DNA of 64,000 nt from JBCBRD01 sp039819785 (GCA_039819785.1 JBCBRH010000006.1:1-64000), one strand, 5' to 3'. Positions 53,638-63,155 are shown, numbered from the stretch's first letter. Made by a program: numbers and translations. Notes: generated from the sequence alone by a model not told the origin.

Positions 53638-54051
53638 ATGGCCCTCGAAATAGCCCCTGAAAAGGTTGCCTATGTCATTTTAAAAGCACGCGAGCTGGAT
53701 GTGAAAGTCGGCAGCTGGAGTGAAACAGGATCGGACGACGCGCCCTTCGAAAACGAAGACGCCGAATCCATCCTGGAAGATTTGTCAGCCGACCCGACCT
53801 TCCAGGAAGCGACTGAGTTCATTGACAATCTGAATGAAGATGAGCAGCTCCACCTCGTGGCACTTGCATGGATTGGCCGCGGCACGTTCGAGCCATCAGA
53901 ACTGGGCGAAGCCGTTGAGACCGCACGAGACGAGGCCACAACCACAACGGCGAGCTATCTGCTAGGGATGCCGCTCCTGCCGGATTATCTCGAAGAAGGT
54001 TTGGACAAACTCGGCTTTTCCGTCGGCGAGATCGAAGACGACATTCTCTAG
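53638..54051 (+). CDS. DUF3775 protein
   Basis: 137 residues. A small acidic helical protein: IAPEKVAYVILKARELDVKV, LSADPTFQEATEFIDNLNED, QLHLVALAWIGRGTFEPSEL, SYLLGMPLLPDYLEEGLDKL. This pattern is the DUF3775 family, which has no known function and is common in alphaproteobacteria. Charge is strongly negative. No signal peptide, so likely cytoplasmic. Convergent with the peroxiredoxin-like gene, 32 bp apart. Confidence 0.85.
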   Translation: MALEIAPEKVAYVILKARELDVKVGSWSETGSDDAPFENEDAESILEDLSADPTFQEATEFIDNLNEDEQLHLVALAWIGRGTFEPSELGEAVETARDEATTTTASYLLGMPLLPDYLEEGLDKLGFSVGEIEDDIL

Positions 54052-54083
54052 CGGTTTGGTTTGTGCCCATGTGCGTCTACTGC

Positions 54084-54698
54084 TCAGGTCGACAACCGTT
54101 TCAGCAGATCGGCGGCATGTCTGTCGGGCGGATGAACCGGGTAGATGACGTCGCGCAACAGCCCATCGGATATGACCACTGTCAGTCGGCTCAAAAAGGC
54201 CGATCCACCGGCGTTGAAAGTCGGTAGCTTCATCGAACCCGCAAACGCCAAGCTGCTATCGTTCAGCAGGCAGAAGGACAAGGCCAGTCGGTCGGCCGCC
54301 TCCATTTGCGCCTCGAGGGTTTGAGACGACAAACCAAACACATCAAAGCCTAACCCCTCAAAGTCGTTGGCCCGCTGCGCGAATCCAAGCGCCTGCGGTG
54401 TCGAACCATGGGCTCCGGCAATATCATCCCATCCAGGCGGATCAGGCCTGCCCGGTCGTCCCATGTAGGGGTAAACGAAAACAATCGCTGGACGCGGATG
54501 ACGGGCCAGGCAAACCTCTGTCCCATCAGTTGCCATCAGCATCACGTCAGCGACGGGTGCTCCCACAGACAGATGCTGGGCCGCGCCGTCATCAACGGGC
54601 ACAGGCCAAGGCCAAGCGGCGGTTTTGACACCATGACCGTCTGGTGCTTGCCGCACATTCGATGCCCGCCCCGCAGTCACATCGCGATCCGCCGGCAT
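54084..54698 (-). CDS. Peroxiredoxin-like protein lacking the catalytic cysteine
   Basis: 204 residues starting at ATG 54698, which overlaps the smpB stop as TGATG. AhpC/TSA thioredoxin fold: IVFVYPYMGRPGRPDPPGWD, then AGAHGSTPQALGFAQRANDF where homologues have GCTPQSC-type residues, FDVFGLSSQTLEAQMEAADR, LALSFCLLNDSSLAFA, and DVIYPVHPPDRHAADLLKRL. The peroxidatic Cys is Ser (codon TCG) and the usual nearby second Cys is Leu. The only cysteines left are Cys in EVCLAR and SFCLL. It is unlikely to be a normal peroxidase. Coupled to smpB by overlap. Confidence 0.8.
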   Translation of the reverse strand: MPADRDVTAGRASNVRQAPDGHGVKTAAWPWPVPVDDGAAQHLSVGAPVADVMLMATDGTEVCLARHPRPAIVFVYPYMGRPGRPDPPGWDDIAGAHGSTPQALGFAQRANDFEGLGFDVFGLSSQTLEAQMEAADRLALSFCLLNDSSLAFAGSMKLPTFNAGGSAFLSRLTVVISDGLLRDVIYPVHPPDRHAADLLKRLST

Positions 54699-55177
54699 CA
54701 GCCCCGATCGCGAAGAACCCGCGCCTTTTCCCGATCCCAATCCCGTTTGCGATCACTCTCACGCTTATCATGGAGCTTTTTGCCTTTGGCGAGCCCAAGC
54801 CTCAGCTTGGCAAGACCACGGTCGTTGAAATACAGCGACAGCGGAATGAGCGTCATACCTTGCCGCTCGGACGCCACCCACAGCTTGTGGATCTCCTTGC
54901 GGTGCATGAGAAGCTGCCGTTTCCGGCGCGGCTCATGTTGAAAAAACGGGCCAGCGCCTGGGTAGACCGGAATTGTTGCATTGATCAGCCACAGTCCGCC
55001 ATCCTCGATCGAGGCATAGCTTTCTGCAATATTGGCCTGCCCCTTGCGCAGCGATTTGACTTCCGTTCCGGTGAGCGCAAGGCCCGCCTCGAACGTGTCT
55101 TCTATCATGTACTCGTGGCGCGCTTTCCGGTTTTCAGCAACCGGCTTGCCTGCATCGTGTTTTGTTTTCGCAGCCAT
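54698..55177 (-). CDS. smpB: SsrA-binding protein SmpB
   Basis: 159 residues from ATG 55177 (ATG 55186 also possible). ARHEYMIEDTFEAGLALTGT, EVKSLRKGQANIAESYASIE and ERQGMTLIPLSLYFNDRGLA mark the OB fold; the C-terminal tail KLHDKRESDRKRDWDREKAR is the usual basic helix. Brings tmRNA to stalled ribosomes. Lies 146 bp downstream of dapA on the same strand. Confidence 0.96.
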   Translation of the reverse strand: MAAKTKHDAGKPVAENRKARHEYMIEDTFEAGLALTGTEVKSLRKGQANIAESYASIEDGGLWLINATIPVYPGAGPFFQHEPRRKRQLLMHRKEIHKLWVASERQGMTLIPLSLYFNDRGLAKLRLGLAKGKKLHDKRESDRKRDWDREKARVLRDRG

Positions 55178-55323
55178 AACTTTCATCCAGCCACCCGAGG
55201 CAGCACTCCACACGATTTATCACATACCCGCCACACCACAGGCCATTTGCAGCGGTGTCAAAAACGCCGCGTCCCGTTGACCAGCAAAAGCTGTCAGTGC
55301 TGTTTGCGAAGCACCCGTTGCGG

Positions 55324-56220
55324 TCACTGGGCCGCCACGGCAGACAACAGCCCCAACCCTTCGATCACCGTATCAATTTCCGCCTTCGTCTCATCTTTCA
55401 AAGGCACCATGGGCAGACGTGCATCCGCCTTGCAAAGCCCAAGACGCTCAAGAGCATACTTGGCCGGAGACGGATTGGTTTCAACAAACAGCACCTCATG
55501 CAGGGGCATCAGCTGATCCTGCAGCGCCAAGGCTTTTTTGTAATCCCCAGCCAGGCAGGCCTCTTGGAATTGCGAGCACAAGCGCGGCGCAACGTTCGAG
55601 GCAACGGAAATGCATCCATCACCGCCATGCGCCATGAAGCCCAAAGCCGTCGCGTCTTCACCGGACAGCTGATTGAACGACGGACCCATCGCTGCACGTT
55701 GCTGCGAGACACGCGCCAAATTCGCAGTCGCATCCTTGACACCGGTAATGTTTGGCAAAGCAAACAGTCGGGTCATGGTTTCAACGCTCATATCCACAAC
55801 CGACCGGCCGGGAATGTTGTAGATGATGATAGGTAGATTGACGGCGTCGTTTATGGCCTTGTAGTGCGCGTAAAGCCCGTCTTGGCTGGGCTTATTGTAG
55901 TAGGGCGTGACCACCAGGACGCCAGACGCCCCAGCGCCTTCGGCATGCTTGGCCAGGTCGATCGCCTCTGCGGTTGAATTGGAACCAGCACCCGCCACAA
56001 CGGGGACCCGGCCATTGGCCGTCCCAATGGCCATCTCGACCACCCGCTTGTGCTCATCATGGCTCAGGGTCGGGCTTTCACCGGTCGTTCCAACCGGAAC
56101 CAAACCGTGCGTCCCCTCCGCGATCTGCCAGGAAACAATCCGCTGGAACGCATCTTCGTCAAGTCCAGCACCGTCAAATGGTGTAACCAGCGCTGTGAAC
56201 GAACCTTTGAACGTCGTCAT
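55324..56220 (-). CDS. dapA: 4-hydroxy-tetrahydrodipicolinate synthase
   Basis: 298 residues. KGSFTALVTPFDGAGLDEDA at the start, GTTGESPTLSHDEHKRVVEM, VTPYYNKPSQDGLYAHYKAI, IIYNIPGRSVVDMS (catalytic Tyr) and NITGVKDATANLARVSQQ (Schiff-base Lys near residue 160) are all present. Condenses pyruvate with aspartate semialdehyde, the branch competing with hom for the same substrate. Cytoplasmic. Heads the dapA-smpB run. Confidence 0.96.
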   Translation of the reverse strand: MTTFKGSFTALVTPFDGAGLDEDAFQRIVSWQIAEGTHGLVPVGTTGESPTLSHDEHKRVVEMAIGTANGRVPVVAGAGSNSTAEAIDLAKHAEGAGASGVLVVTPYYNKPSQDGLYAHYKAINDAVNLPIIIYNIPGRSVVDMSVETMTRLFALPNITGVKDATANLARVSQQRAAMGPSFNQLSGEDATALGFMAHGGDGCISVASNVAPRLCSQFQEACLAGDYKKALALQDQLMPLHEVLFVETNPSPAKYALERLGLCKADARLPMVPLKDETKAEIDTVIEGLGLLSAVAAQ

Positions 56221-56776
56221 GTGATGTCTTCCTTGTCAGTGCCCCACGTTTGAAGCAGCGCACCCTTTGTCCGTTTTAATTCGCGTCACCCTTGAGCGTG
56301 CAGAGCATAAAACGCATCAATAATCCTGCGCCAAAAGCGATAGGGCGGCGATGGCGCCTGCCTGACCCCCCAGGTTCTCGTCTAGGTTGTCGGCCAGGTT
56401 CCCGGCAAGTCTTGCACTGACTTATTCCCGACAACCAACAAAGGTCATAAGGCTGCCCGATCCGCCTTGTCTACGACATCGTTAAACCGATGCAATCGAA
56501 ACGCACCAGACGGCAGGACGGTCCCGGGAGGGTTAAACCTTAGAATAGTATGATCGGGTCCAACGGCCAAGCCGACACATACCCATGGACGAAAAACTTC
56601 AGCCCTCGCCTGTCCAAATCCACCTTTGCGTCGCTTCCACATGTCGCCAAGCACAGGACTTTGCGGATATGCTGCATTGCGAACGACCGATACAGGGCCA
56701 GTCCACCCCGTCAGAGCCCAAGCATTTTGCAGCCAAGTTACACACGCGTCTTGGCACAGTTCGATACCGAAATCAC
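56221..56776. other. Divergent intergenic region, dapA / transglycosylase
   Basis: 556 bp. Frames continue upstream of 56777 to 56585 on plus and lie at 56445-56921 on minus, but neither has start signals or recognisable content. No repeat or terminator seen. Confidence 0.45.
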
Positions 56777-59116
56777 ATGAGGACCGTGGCATTGCTTCTG
56801 TCAGGACCACACCGATTGCAGAACCGTTCAAGACCAGCAAACCGGGCACGCGCGAGCTTTCCGCCCCTCGTTCTGGGACTATTGGCAACGGCCGGGCCCC
56901 TATTGTCGGGTGATGTGGCACATTCTGCAGGGACCAACACCGTTGTCACCCGTTCGCCCACCGATGCTGGCCGCATATCCGCTGCCCCCATCAGACTTGC
57001 TCTCAACCGCGAAGGCCAAAAGGCTCGGGGTCTCGCCACGACGCCCGATGCCGTTGATACAGCCGAAATCGAGCATAACCGGATCTTCGACGCAGCCGTC
57101 AAACCGCTGTTGGATCTCAACCTGTCTGACAACGACGCCGAAGCCCTGAAAGCGGCATTCAAAGCACTTGCAAAAAAAGACGTCGGCACGGCAACCGCGT
57201 TGCAGCGCGGGCTTCAAAACCCCGTGGCCCGAAAGTTGGTGACCTGGGACCGTTTGCGCCGTGGCCTGGGTTCACGCAGCGAAACCGAACGTTTTTTGAA
57301 TGACAATCCGCTGTGGCCCAACGCCTGGAAGCTGTTTGCACAGATCGAGCAGAAACTCTTCGACAGCCGGGACAACGGAGCCACGTTGGCTTTCTACAAA
57401 ACCAATGAACCTGCTTCACCCCTCGGCGCAGCCGCACTGGCATCAGCGCTTGCCGCCAGTGGTCAGCAGGACAAAGCACGTGCCCTGACCCAGCGGACAT
57501 GGCGCATGGATGATTTCACTTCCGATGAGGAGAGTGCTTTTCTGTCTCGCCATCAAGACAGTCTCACGCCCGCCGACCACAAATGGCGTCTCGACCGTCT
57601 TCTGACCAATGATTTTCGCTGGCGTGGCTCGCGCAACAGCCGCGCAGCCATCGTGCGCAGGCAGATGAAGCGTGTACCAGCGGCAGAGCGCAAAATCGCC
57701 GATGCCCGACTGGCTGTTTTCTTGAGAAAAAAGAATGCTTTGAGGAAAATCAACGCCCTTCCTGGCAGCACCGCTTCAGACTGGAGCCTCGCGTACCATA
57801 AGGTCCAGCAGTTTCGCCGTTCAAAACAAACCAGCAAGGCAGCCCAGCTACTCCTCAGCGCGCCCACGGCAACCAGCGAAATCGTCAACCCGGACGCCTG
57901 GTGGGAAGAGCGCCGCGTCAATGCCTACGTCGCCTTACGCAAGAAAAATCCAAAGCTGGCCTACGCCATCGTTCAAGATGCTGGTGACCTATCCGATAAT
58001 CCGAAAAAGCAACAAGCCTTCGTTGCAGGCTGGCTGGCGCTGCGGTTTCTCGGTGACCCAAAAACAGCCCTTGCGCACTTTTCGACGATGTATGACGCCG
58101 CAGATGGTCCACTCAGCCGGTCAAAATCAGCCTACTGGATGGCCCGTACGCATGAAACGCTCGGTAACGGAGCCGAAGCCCGAAGCTTCTATCAACAATC
58201 GGCCAAGCAAGTAGACACGTTCCACGGTCAGATTTCCCGCCAGATCTTGGCAGGCGACAAGCCGCTGACCGTCACCATCAGCCCACCGGCAGCCCCCTCC
58301 AACGATCAGGTCCGACGCTTCCGCTCAACAGATGCAGCCCAAGCCGCCGTGATCGCAGAAAAAGCCGGACTGGGCCGGACAATCACAAGGCCGTTCCTTG
58401 CAAATCTGGCCAACCACTTGACCACGGAAGCTGAGGTCGCGCTGGCCGCCCACCTCACCCGCAACCTGGGCGACACCCAGCAATCGCTGCGCATCGGTAA
58501 AAAGGCCATCGGGCGGGACATGAACCTGCTGTATTACGCCTACCCGCTCCATGCTTTCCCAGACTACAAACCCCTCAGAAGCCCGCCCGAAAAAGCCTTC
58601 CTGCTCGGCATCGCGCGTCAGGAAAGCGAGTTCAACACCAACATCGTGTCGGGCGCGGGAGCACGCGGGATTTTGCAGGTGATGAAAATCACGGCCCGGC
58701 ACGTCTGCCGCGACTACCGCATCAAATGCCAATACAAACGCCTGCTGACCGACGAAGCCTATAACACCAAGATTGCATCGGCTTACATTGCCGACCGCAT
58801 GGGTGAATTCAACGGCTCCTACATCTTAGGGATGGCCGGATACAACGCCGGCCCAGGCCGAGCCCGTCAATGGATCAAACAATTCGGTGATCCCCGTTCG
58901 CCCAACATGGACCCTATGGATTGGATCGAACGCATCCCATTCACCGAGACCCGCAAGTACGTCCAAAAGGTCCTGTCGAACGTGCAGGTCTATCGCGCGC
59001 GCCTTGGCGAAAAACGTTCATTGCGATTGCTGCAGGATTTGCGGCGCGCCAAGACCGGCAATGGCCGCAACGCGAAACTCTACGCCCCCGGAGGACGGAT
59101 CGCGCGGATTCAATAA
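56777..59116 (+). CDS. Soluble lytic murein transglycosylase (Slt70-like)
   Basis: 779 residues from ATG 56777; the frame is open from 56585, but the signal-like stretch FPPLVLGLLATAGPLLSGDV begins about residue 30. A long superhelical domain of helical repeats occupies residues 80-560 (ALASALAASGQQDKARALTQ, AKQVDTFHGQISRQIL). The lysozyme-like catalytic domain follows, with the glutamate at 616 in GIARQESEFNTNIVSGAGARG, then ILQVMKITARHVCRDY and MAGYNAGPGRARQWIKQFGD. Cleaves peptidoglycan with 1,6-anhydro product, periplasmic. Two cysteines bracket CRDYRIKC. Single-gene unit, divergent from dapA. Confidence 0.92.
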   Translation: MRTVALLLSGPHRLQNRSRPANRARASFPPLVLGLLATAGPLLSGDVAHSAGTNTVVTRSPTDAGRISAAPIRLALNREGQKARGLATTPDAVDTAEIEHNRIFDAAVKPLLDLNLSDNDAEALKAAFKALAKKDVGTATALQRGLQNPVARKLVTWDRLRRGLGSRSETERFLNDNPLWPNAWKLFAQIEQKLFDSRDNGATLAFYKTNEPASPLGAAALASALAASGQQDKARALTQRTWRMDDFTSDEESAFLSRHQDSLTPADHKWRLDRLLTNDFRWRGSRNSRAAIVRRQMKRVPAAERKIADARLAVFLRKKNALRKINALPGSTASDWSLAYHKVQQFRRSKQTSKAAQLLLSAPTATSEIVNPDAWWEERRVNAYVALRKKNPKLAYAIVQDAGDLSDNPKKQQAFVAGWLALRFLGDPKTALAHFSTMYDAADGPLSRSKSAYWMARTHETLGNGAEARSFYQQSAKQVDTFHGQISRQILAGDKPLTVTISPPAAPSNDQVRRFRSTDAAQAAVIAEKAGLGRTITRPFLANLANHLTTEAEVALAAHLTRNLGDTQQSLRIGKKAIGRDMNLLYYAYPLHAFPDYKPLRSPPEKAFLLGIARQESEFNTNIVSGAGARGILQVMKITARHVCRDYRIKCQYKRLLTDEAYNTKIASAYIADRMGEFNGSYILGMAGYNAGPGRARQWIKQFGDPRSPNMDPMDWIERIPFTETRKYVQKVLSNVQVYRARLGEKRSLRLLQDLRRAKTGNGRNAKLYAPGGRIARIQ

Positions 59117-59274
59117 ACAACGGGTATCAAAAATGGATCTACCCAGGCGCTGCGGACCGGTGTTGTGTTTCGTAGAGGTTGCTGCAATGACCATCGAAAC
59201 ACCGCACCGCCCAAGCTCCACAATCGAATTCCATCCCAAGCGACATAGCCGACGCATCAAACAAGGCGCACCAT

Positions 59275-60207
59275 ATGACACAGCCTCCTGCAAAACCTGC
59301 GCCCCCCGCCTTTCGCGAAATCAACTTCCGCGTCCGTGACGGGCTGAAACTGTATGGGCGCCACTACCCGGCCCGCTCTGATATGTCGGTTGGTAGACCG
59401 GTGTTGTGTCTTCCCGGACTGACCCGCAACTCGCGCGACTTCGAAGCCGTCGCCGAATATCTGTCCCAAACAGCCATACCGCGACGTGACGTTTACACAA
59501 TAGATTTTCGCGGACGCGGGCTATCCGATTGGGACCCGAATTGGAAAAACTACACCGTCCCTCTGGAAGCCATGGACGTAATTGACTTCGCCACCCTCAA
59601 CCAACTGCACGACGCTGCGATCATCGGCACATCTCGCGGCGGGCTCGTCGCCATGATCATCGCAGCCATGCAGCCCTCAATGATCGGTTGCACCATCCTC
59701 AATGACATCGGGCCGGTTCTCGAACCCGACGGACTTTTGCGCATCGCAAGCTATGTCGGGAAAACGCCGATCCCGGGAAGCTGGTCGGAAGCCACAGCAA
59801 GCGTCAAACAAGGCAACAAACGCCAGTTTCCCAACGCCACCGATGAAGATTGGGCAGCAATTGCCAAGCAGCTTTTCAACGAGAAAAACGGCCGCCCAAG
59901 CCAAGGATACGACCCTAAGATCGGGAATGCCTTTTCCGTACTCGACGGACCGATGCCTGCGATCTGGCCACAGTTCGATGCACTGTCCAAGCGCCCGGTA
60001 ATGGTGATCCGGGGCGAGGAAACCGATCTGCTGTCAGAACAAACGGTTGAAACAATGTGCCGGCGCCATCCGCGGTGCGAAAGTTACACGGTGCCTGGTG
60101 AAGGTCACGCACCACTTCTGCGGGATCAGCCAACGCTGCAAAGGATCGCGGCATTCCTCCAGGCCACCGACAGCGCCAAACATAGCGCCGTCGACATGGT
60201 GGCCTAG
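59275..60207 (+). CDS. Alpha/beta hydrolase
   Basis: 310 residues. VLCLPGLTRNSRDFEAVAEY begins the core with the oxyanion-site pattern; IIGTSRGGLVAMIIAAMQ holds the nucleophile serine near residue 125, VIRGEETDLLSEQTVETM the acid, and YTVPGEGHAPLLRDQ the His. RDVYTIDFRGRGLSDWDPNW is a typical strand. Substrate unknown: these enzymes include haloalkane, ester and epoxide hydrolases, and the sequence does not discriminate. AAGG precedes the ATG. Monocistronic, 158 bp after the transglycosylase gene. Confidence 0.88.
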   Translation: MTQPPAKPAPPAFREINFRVRDGLKLYGRHYPARSDMSVGRPVLCLPGLTRNSRDFEAVAEYLSQTAIPRRDVYTIDFRGRGLSDWDPNWKNYTVPLEAMDVIDFATLNQLHDAAIIGTSRGGLVAMIIAAMQPSMIGCTILNDIGPVLEPDGLLRIASYVGKTPIPGSWSEATASVKQGNKRQFPNATDEDWAAIAKQLFNEKNGRPSQGYDPKIGNAFSVLDGPMPAIWPQFDALSKRPVMVIRGEETDLLSEQTVETMCRRHPRCESYTVPGEGHAPLLRDQPTLQRIAAFLQATDSAKHSAVDMVA

Positions 60208-60261
60208 CCCAACTTTAACAGTTCAACGCGGACGTCGTCCGTCCCGGTTAAAGGGCAGCGG

Positions 60262-62754
60262 TCACTTGCGATCGGGACGCTCAAACCGTCGCGAGAATTC
60301 CGTATTGCCACCAGCTGACAGGATGCGTGCCTGTTCGACCCAGCTTTCGCGCTCAATCCGCCCTTGGAAATCAAGCACCTGGCTCATGCGGTCGATGTCG
60401 GCATTCGTCCAGTTCGCGATCTGCTCAAAGCGTGAGACGCCCAACGAGTTGAGCTTCTTCTCGATCAACATCCCAACACCGCGAATACGCTTCAAATCAT
60501 CAGGTGCACCACCGGCCGCATCAGGTGGCCCGCGCAGAGCTTCCGAGCGTACAGACCGCAGCGGGGCGAGATCAGCCCTGCCCGCTTCGGTATGCGCAGG
60601 TTGTGGCGGGTCCGCTTTCGGCGGAGGTGATGGTGGAGGGGCCGGCTTGGCGCCCGCTGGAGGCGTGTCCGGCGGACTCTTCGCCGCCGCGCTCGAACCA
60701 ACGGCCGCCGCAACACCTGCAGCCGCCGCGGCAGCAGCTGCCACACCTGCCGCAGCTGTTTCTGTCGCCGGTTTTGGCTTGGCAGGAGCAGCGGGTTCTG
60801 GTGTCGGTGGTTTCGGTGCTGCGGCACCACCCGATCCGGCAGGTTTAGCTGCACCAGCGCCAGGGCCAGCCGGTTTCGCACCAACGTTTGCCTGAGCAGG
60901 CGGCTGCGGTTTCTGCGGTGCCGCGCCACCACCACCCGGTCCGGCGGGTTTCGCTGCACCAGCCCCCGGACCAGCAGGGTTGCCAGCACCCTTCGCCTGA
61001 GCAGGCGGCTGTGGTTTCGGCGGTGCCGCGCCACCACCACCCGGTCCGGCGGGTTTCGCAGCACCAGCCCCCGCACCAGCCGGTTTCGCTGGCTTGGCGC
61101 CAGGCGCGGCAACAGCTGCACCCTCCGGTGCTGGCCGGTTCCCACCAACCTCGCCTGCATCAAACCGATTGGAGAAATGTGTTGAGCCGCCACGGGCAAG
61201 CACGGTCGCCTGTTCAATCCAGTTTTGCCGGCCAATGCGTCCCGGCGTATTCAGCATCGCCTCAGCATCGACCACATCGCCCGGGGTGAAATCCGCTATG
61301 GTCTGATAACTGGTGATGCCTGATGACTTCAGCTTCGCCTCTGTCGCGGGATCGATCCCACGAATGCGTTTCAGGTCATCATCACCTTTGGCAACAGCTG
61401 GCGCTGCTTTGTCGTCCACCTTCGGTGGAACCGGCTTCGTTTGAACCGGCGTTTCTTCAATCGGCGCCAATGTTTGGACCGGCTCGATGGTGAGCGGGTC
61501 ATTCATGACCTTCTCTTCAAATGCGCGCGAGCCATAAACATCGCGCGCATCATCGGCAATTGCATTGCGCGGCGCACTGTCCGCCACGATGGGCTCCGGC
61601 GCTGGCTCGGGTTCTTTCGCCTCATCGGCGCCAGGCTTCTCAGGCTCGGATAGTCCGTAAACGCTCGCCCGGGCATCATCCGCAATGGCGTTGGACGCCT
61701 CCTCAGACGGGACTGTGGTTTCGGCCACCGCAGACGTATCACCCTGGCCCGTTACCCCGGCAACGGCTGTTGCACCAGCCGCAACCATCGCCCCCCCAAA
61801 GATCGGCCCGGTGTAGCCACCATCTCCAGCTTTGAGATCCCACATGCCGGTCGCCGGAACGCCCGCACCCGCGCGCGAGAACGCTGTGTCAGACCCACGT
61901 GCGAGAAGGGCCGCCTGCTCAATCCAGTTTTCCTGATTGATCTTCAAAGTCTCGCCGACGCGACCGCCCAGCGCTTCGACAGCCGGTGCCGTTAATCCCG
62001 CAATTTGGGAATACCGTGTTACGCCAACGGCATTTAGCTTGCCTTCGATGAACGTGTCGATTGACCGAATGCGCTTGAGATCATCCGCTGGTCCATCGGC
62101 AACCGCAATCAGCCCCGCTAGCGGGCCCACCGGCGTTTCAGGTTTGGCCGGTTCTGGTGATGGCGCCGGAGTGGCCGGAGTGTCTTCAGACGGTGGGCGC
62201 GCAGCAGCTGCCGCGGCTGTTGCCGCTGCCGCAGTCGCCGCTACGGCGGATGCCGCCGCAAGCGCGCCACCCGCTGCCTCTTCGCGTTTCGAATTGCCCT
62301 GGTCAACCTGCTCACCCTGGGTCACCCGATCATCTGGAAAGTCCTTGATGATCGGTGCTGCAGGCTCTGCCGGAACAGCAGGCGCGGCAGCCGCAGGTTC
62401 CGGGGCTTCGGCAACGGGCTGAGCGGCTAGCGCGACAGGAGCTTCATCAAGCACCCGTTCAAACCGATTAGCCGTATCGACGCGCGCTTCGGGCGGGGTC
62501 GGTATCGCAACCGTTTCAATGACCGGCCTGTCAGGATCGCGGGCGACCTGGACAACCTCATCGCGGCCTCCGGTTGCAGACCCGGCGACGACGGCAGCTC
62601 CGGTTGCCGCCACACCGCCTGCAATCACTTCAGGTTCGACAGGAACCACTGTGCTTCCACCTGCGACAAGCCGATGCAGAAAACAACCCATCATGGCACC
62701 AAGCAGATAGGCTGCAAGCATCAGTAAACCAACCTGCAAGAAGTAGAACAGCAT
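60262..62754 (-). CDS. Membrane-anchored protein with three helix-hairpin-helix-like domains and Pro/Ala-rich linkers
   Basis: 830 residues. One N-terminal transmembrane segment (FYFLQVGLLMLAAYLLGAMM, residues 4-23). Three copies of a domain of about 70 residues at 223-293, 458-531 and 751-825, each beginning DDLKRIRxI or DDLKRIRGV and containing xxxIExKLNxxGVxRYxQIA and W(I/V)EQAxxL(A/S)xG. This resembles the helix-hairpin-helix extension also found on alphaproteobacterial NuoE and ribosomal-protein fusions. The linkers are Ala/Pro/Gly-rich: a short NAIADDAR-VYG motif occurs twice (355-365, 397-407), and residues about 557-645 are tandem 35-residue repeats. Possibly a scaffold from membrane to a nucleic acid or partner; no function is known. 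Confidence 0.8.
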   Translation of the reverse strand: MLFYFLQVGLLMLAAYLLGAMMGCFLHRLVAGGSTVVPVEPEVIAGGVAATGAAVVAGSATGGRDEVVQVARDPDRPVIETVAIPTPPEARVDTANRFERVLDEAPVALAAQPVAEAPEPAAAAPAVPAEPAAPIIKDFPDDRVTQGEQVDQGNSKREEAAGGALAAASAVAATAAAATAAAAAARPPSEDTPATPAPSPEPAKPETPVGPLAGLIAVADGPADDLKRIRSIDTFIEGKLNAVGVTRYSQIAGLTAPAVEALGGRVGETLKINQENWIEQAALLARGSDTAFSRAGAGVPATGMWDLKAGDGGYTGPIFGGAMVAAGATAVAGVTGQGDTSAVAETTVPSEEASNAIADDARASVYGLSEPEKPGADEAKEPEPAPEPIVADSAPRNAIADDARDVYGSRAFEEKVMNDPLTIEPVQTLAPIEETPVQTKPVPPKVDDKAAPAVAKGDDDLKRIRGIDPATEAKLKSSGITSYQTIADFTPGDVVDAEAMLNTPGRIGRQNWIEQATVLARGGSTHFSNRFDAGEVGGNRPAPEGAAVAAPGAKPAKPAGAGAGAAKPAGPGGGGAAPPKPQPPAQAKGAGNPAGPGAGAAKPAGPGGGGAAPQKPQPPAQANVGAKPAGPGAGAAKPAGSGGAAAPKPPTPEPAAPAKPKPATETAAAGVAAAAAAAAGVAAAVGSSAAAKSPPDTPPAGAKPAPPPSPPPKADPPQPAHTEAGRADLAPLRSVRSEALRGPPDAAGGAPDDLKRIRGVGMLIEKKLNSLGVSRFEQIANWTNADIDRMSQVLDFQGRIERESWVEQARILSAGGNTEFSRRFERPDRK
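60825..61085. repeat. Tandem 105-bp repeat inside the 830-residue protein gene
   Basis: The blocks starting at 60892 and 60997 match almost base for base over about 85 positions (GCCGCGCCACCACCACCCGG and flanks), spaced by 105 bp, with a partial third copy near 60833-60885. They encode GAGAAKPAGPGGGGAAPxKP with small variations. Confidence 0.85.
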
Positions 62755-63038
62755 GAGTAAATCCCTTAACTTACGCTCAGCCTGGTTTCAGCCAAAAGCC
62801 CACCGCAGTATCCCCCAACCAGTCCTGCGCCATCTTCAGCGCCGTCCGGCAACAAACGTCAGTGCCCCGGTCAGATCATCCATCGACCTGTGAGGTCTCT
62901 CACCTTGGTGGATCAGTGACAACTGTCGACCCGCGACCAATTCCCGTAGACAGCATCGTCGAGCCAGCCGCAAATAACACCGCCCAAATCTGATGGGCCG
63001 ACGGCGCCAATGTCGAGACAGGTGACCTGAAACACAGA

Positions 63039-63155
63039 TTACAGGTCATTGATCTCAACATCAGGCTTCCGGCCACACGAAACCCAGCCAACGAACAACC
63101 CGATCGCAAAGGCGATCAGCACATACCAGAACAATTGTACGAACAAATAATCCAC
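63039..63155 (-). CDS. 38-residue single-span membrane microprotein
   Basis: GTG at 63155 with AAGGGAAACGGAC immediately upstream. Sequence reads MDYLFVQLFWYVLIAFAIGL, then FVGWVSCGRKPDVEINDL, stop TAA at 63041-63039. One hydrophobic helix of about 22 residues precedes a short charged tail, and Gly-x3-Gly-W-x2-C lies at its end. The N-terminus resembles that of the 830-residue protein next door (a Q, a Leu-rich span, then G-x3-G followed by W or C). The gene is too short for usual ORF thresholds. It lies between the OmpA-family gene and the anchored protein, all on minus. Confidence 0.7.
   Translation of the reverse strand: MDYLFVQLFWYVLIAFAIGLFVGWVSCGRKPDVEINDL

Noticed and set aside
56445..56921. 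Minus-strand frame opposite the transglycosylase start
   Set aside because: Antisense to a signal-peptide region of a well-supported gene; composition follows GC skew of the other strand.
59156..59410. GACCGGTGTTGTGT occurring twice (near 59157 and 59397)
   Set aside because: Short match with no extension on either side; likely chance or coding coincidence.
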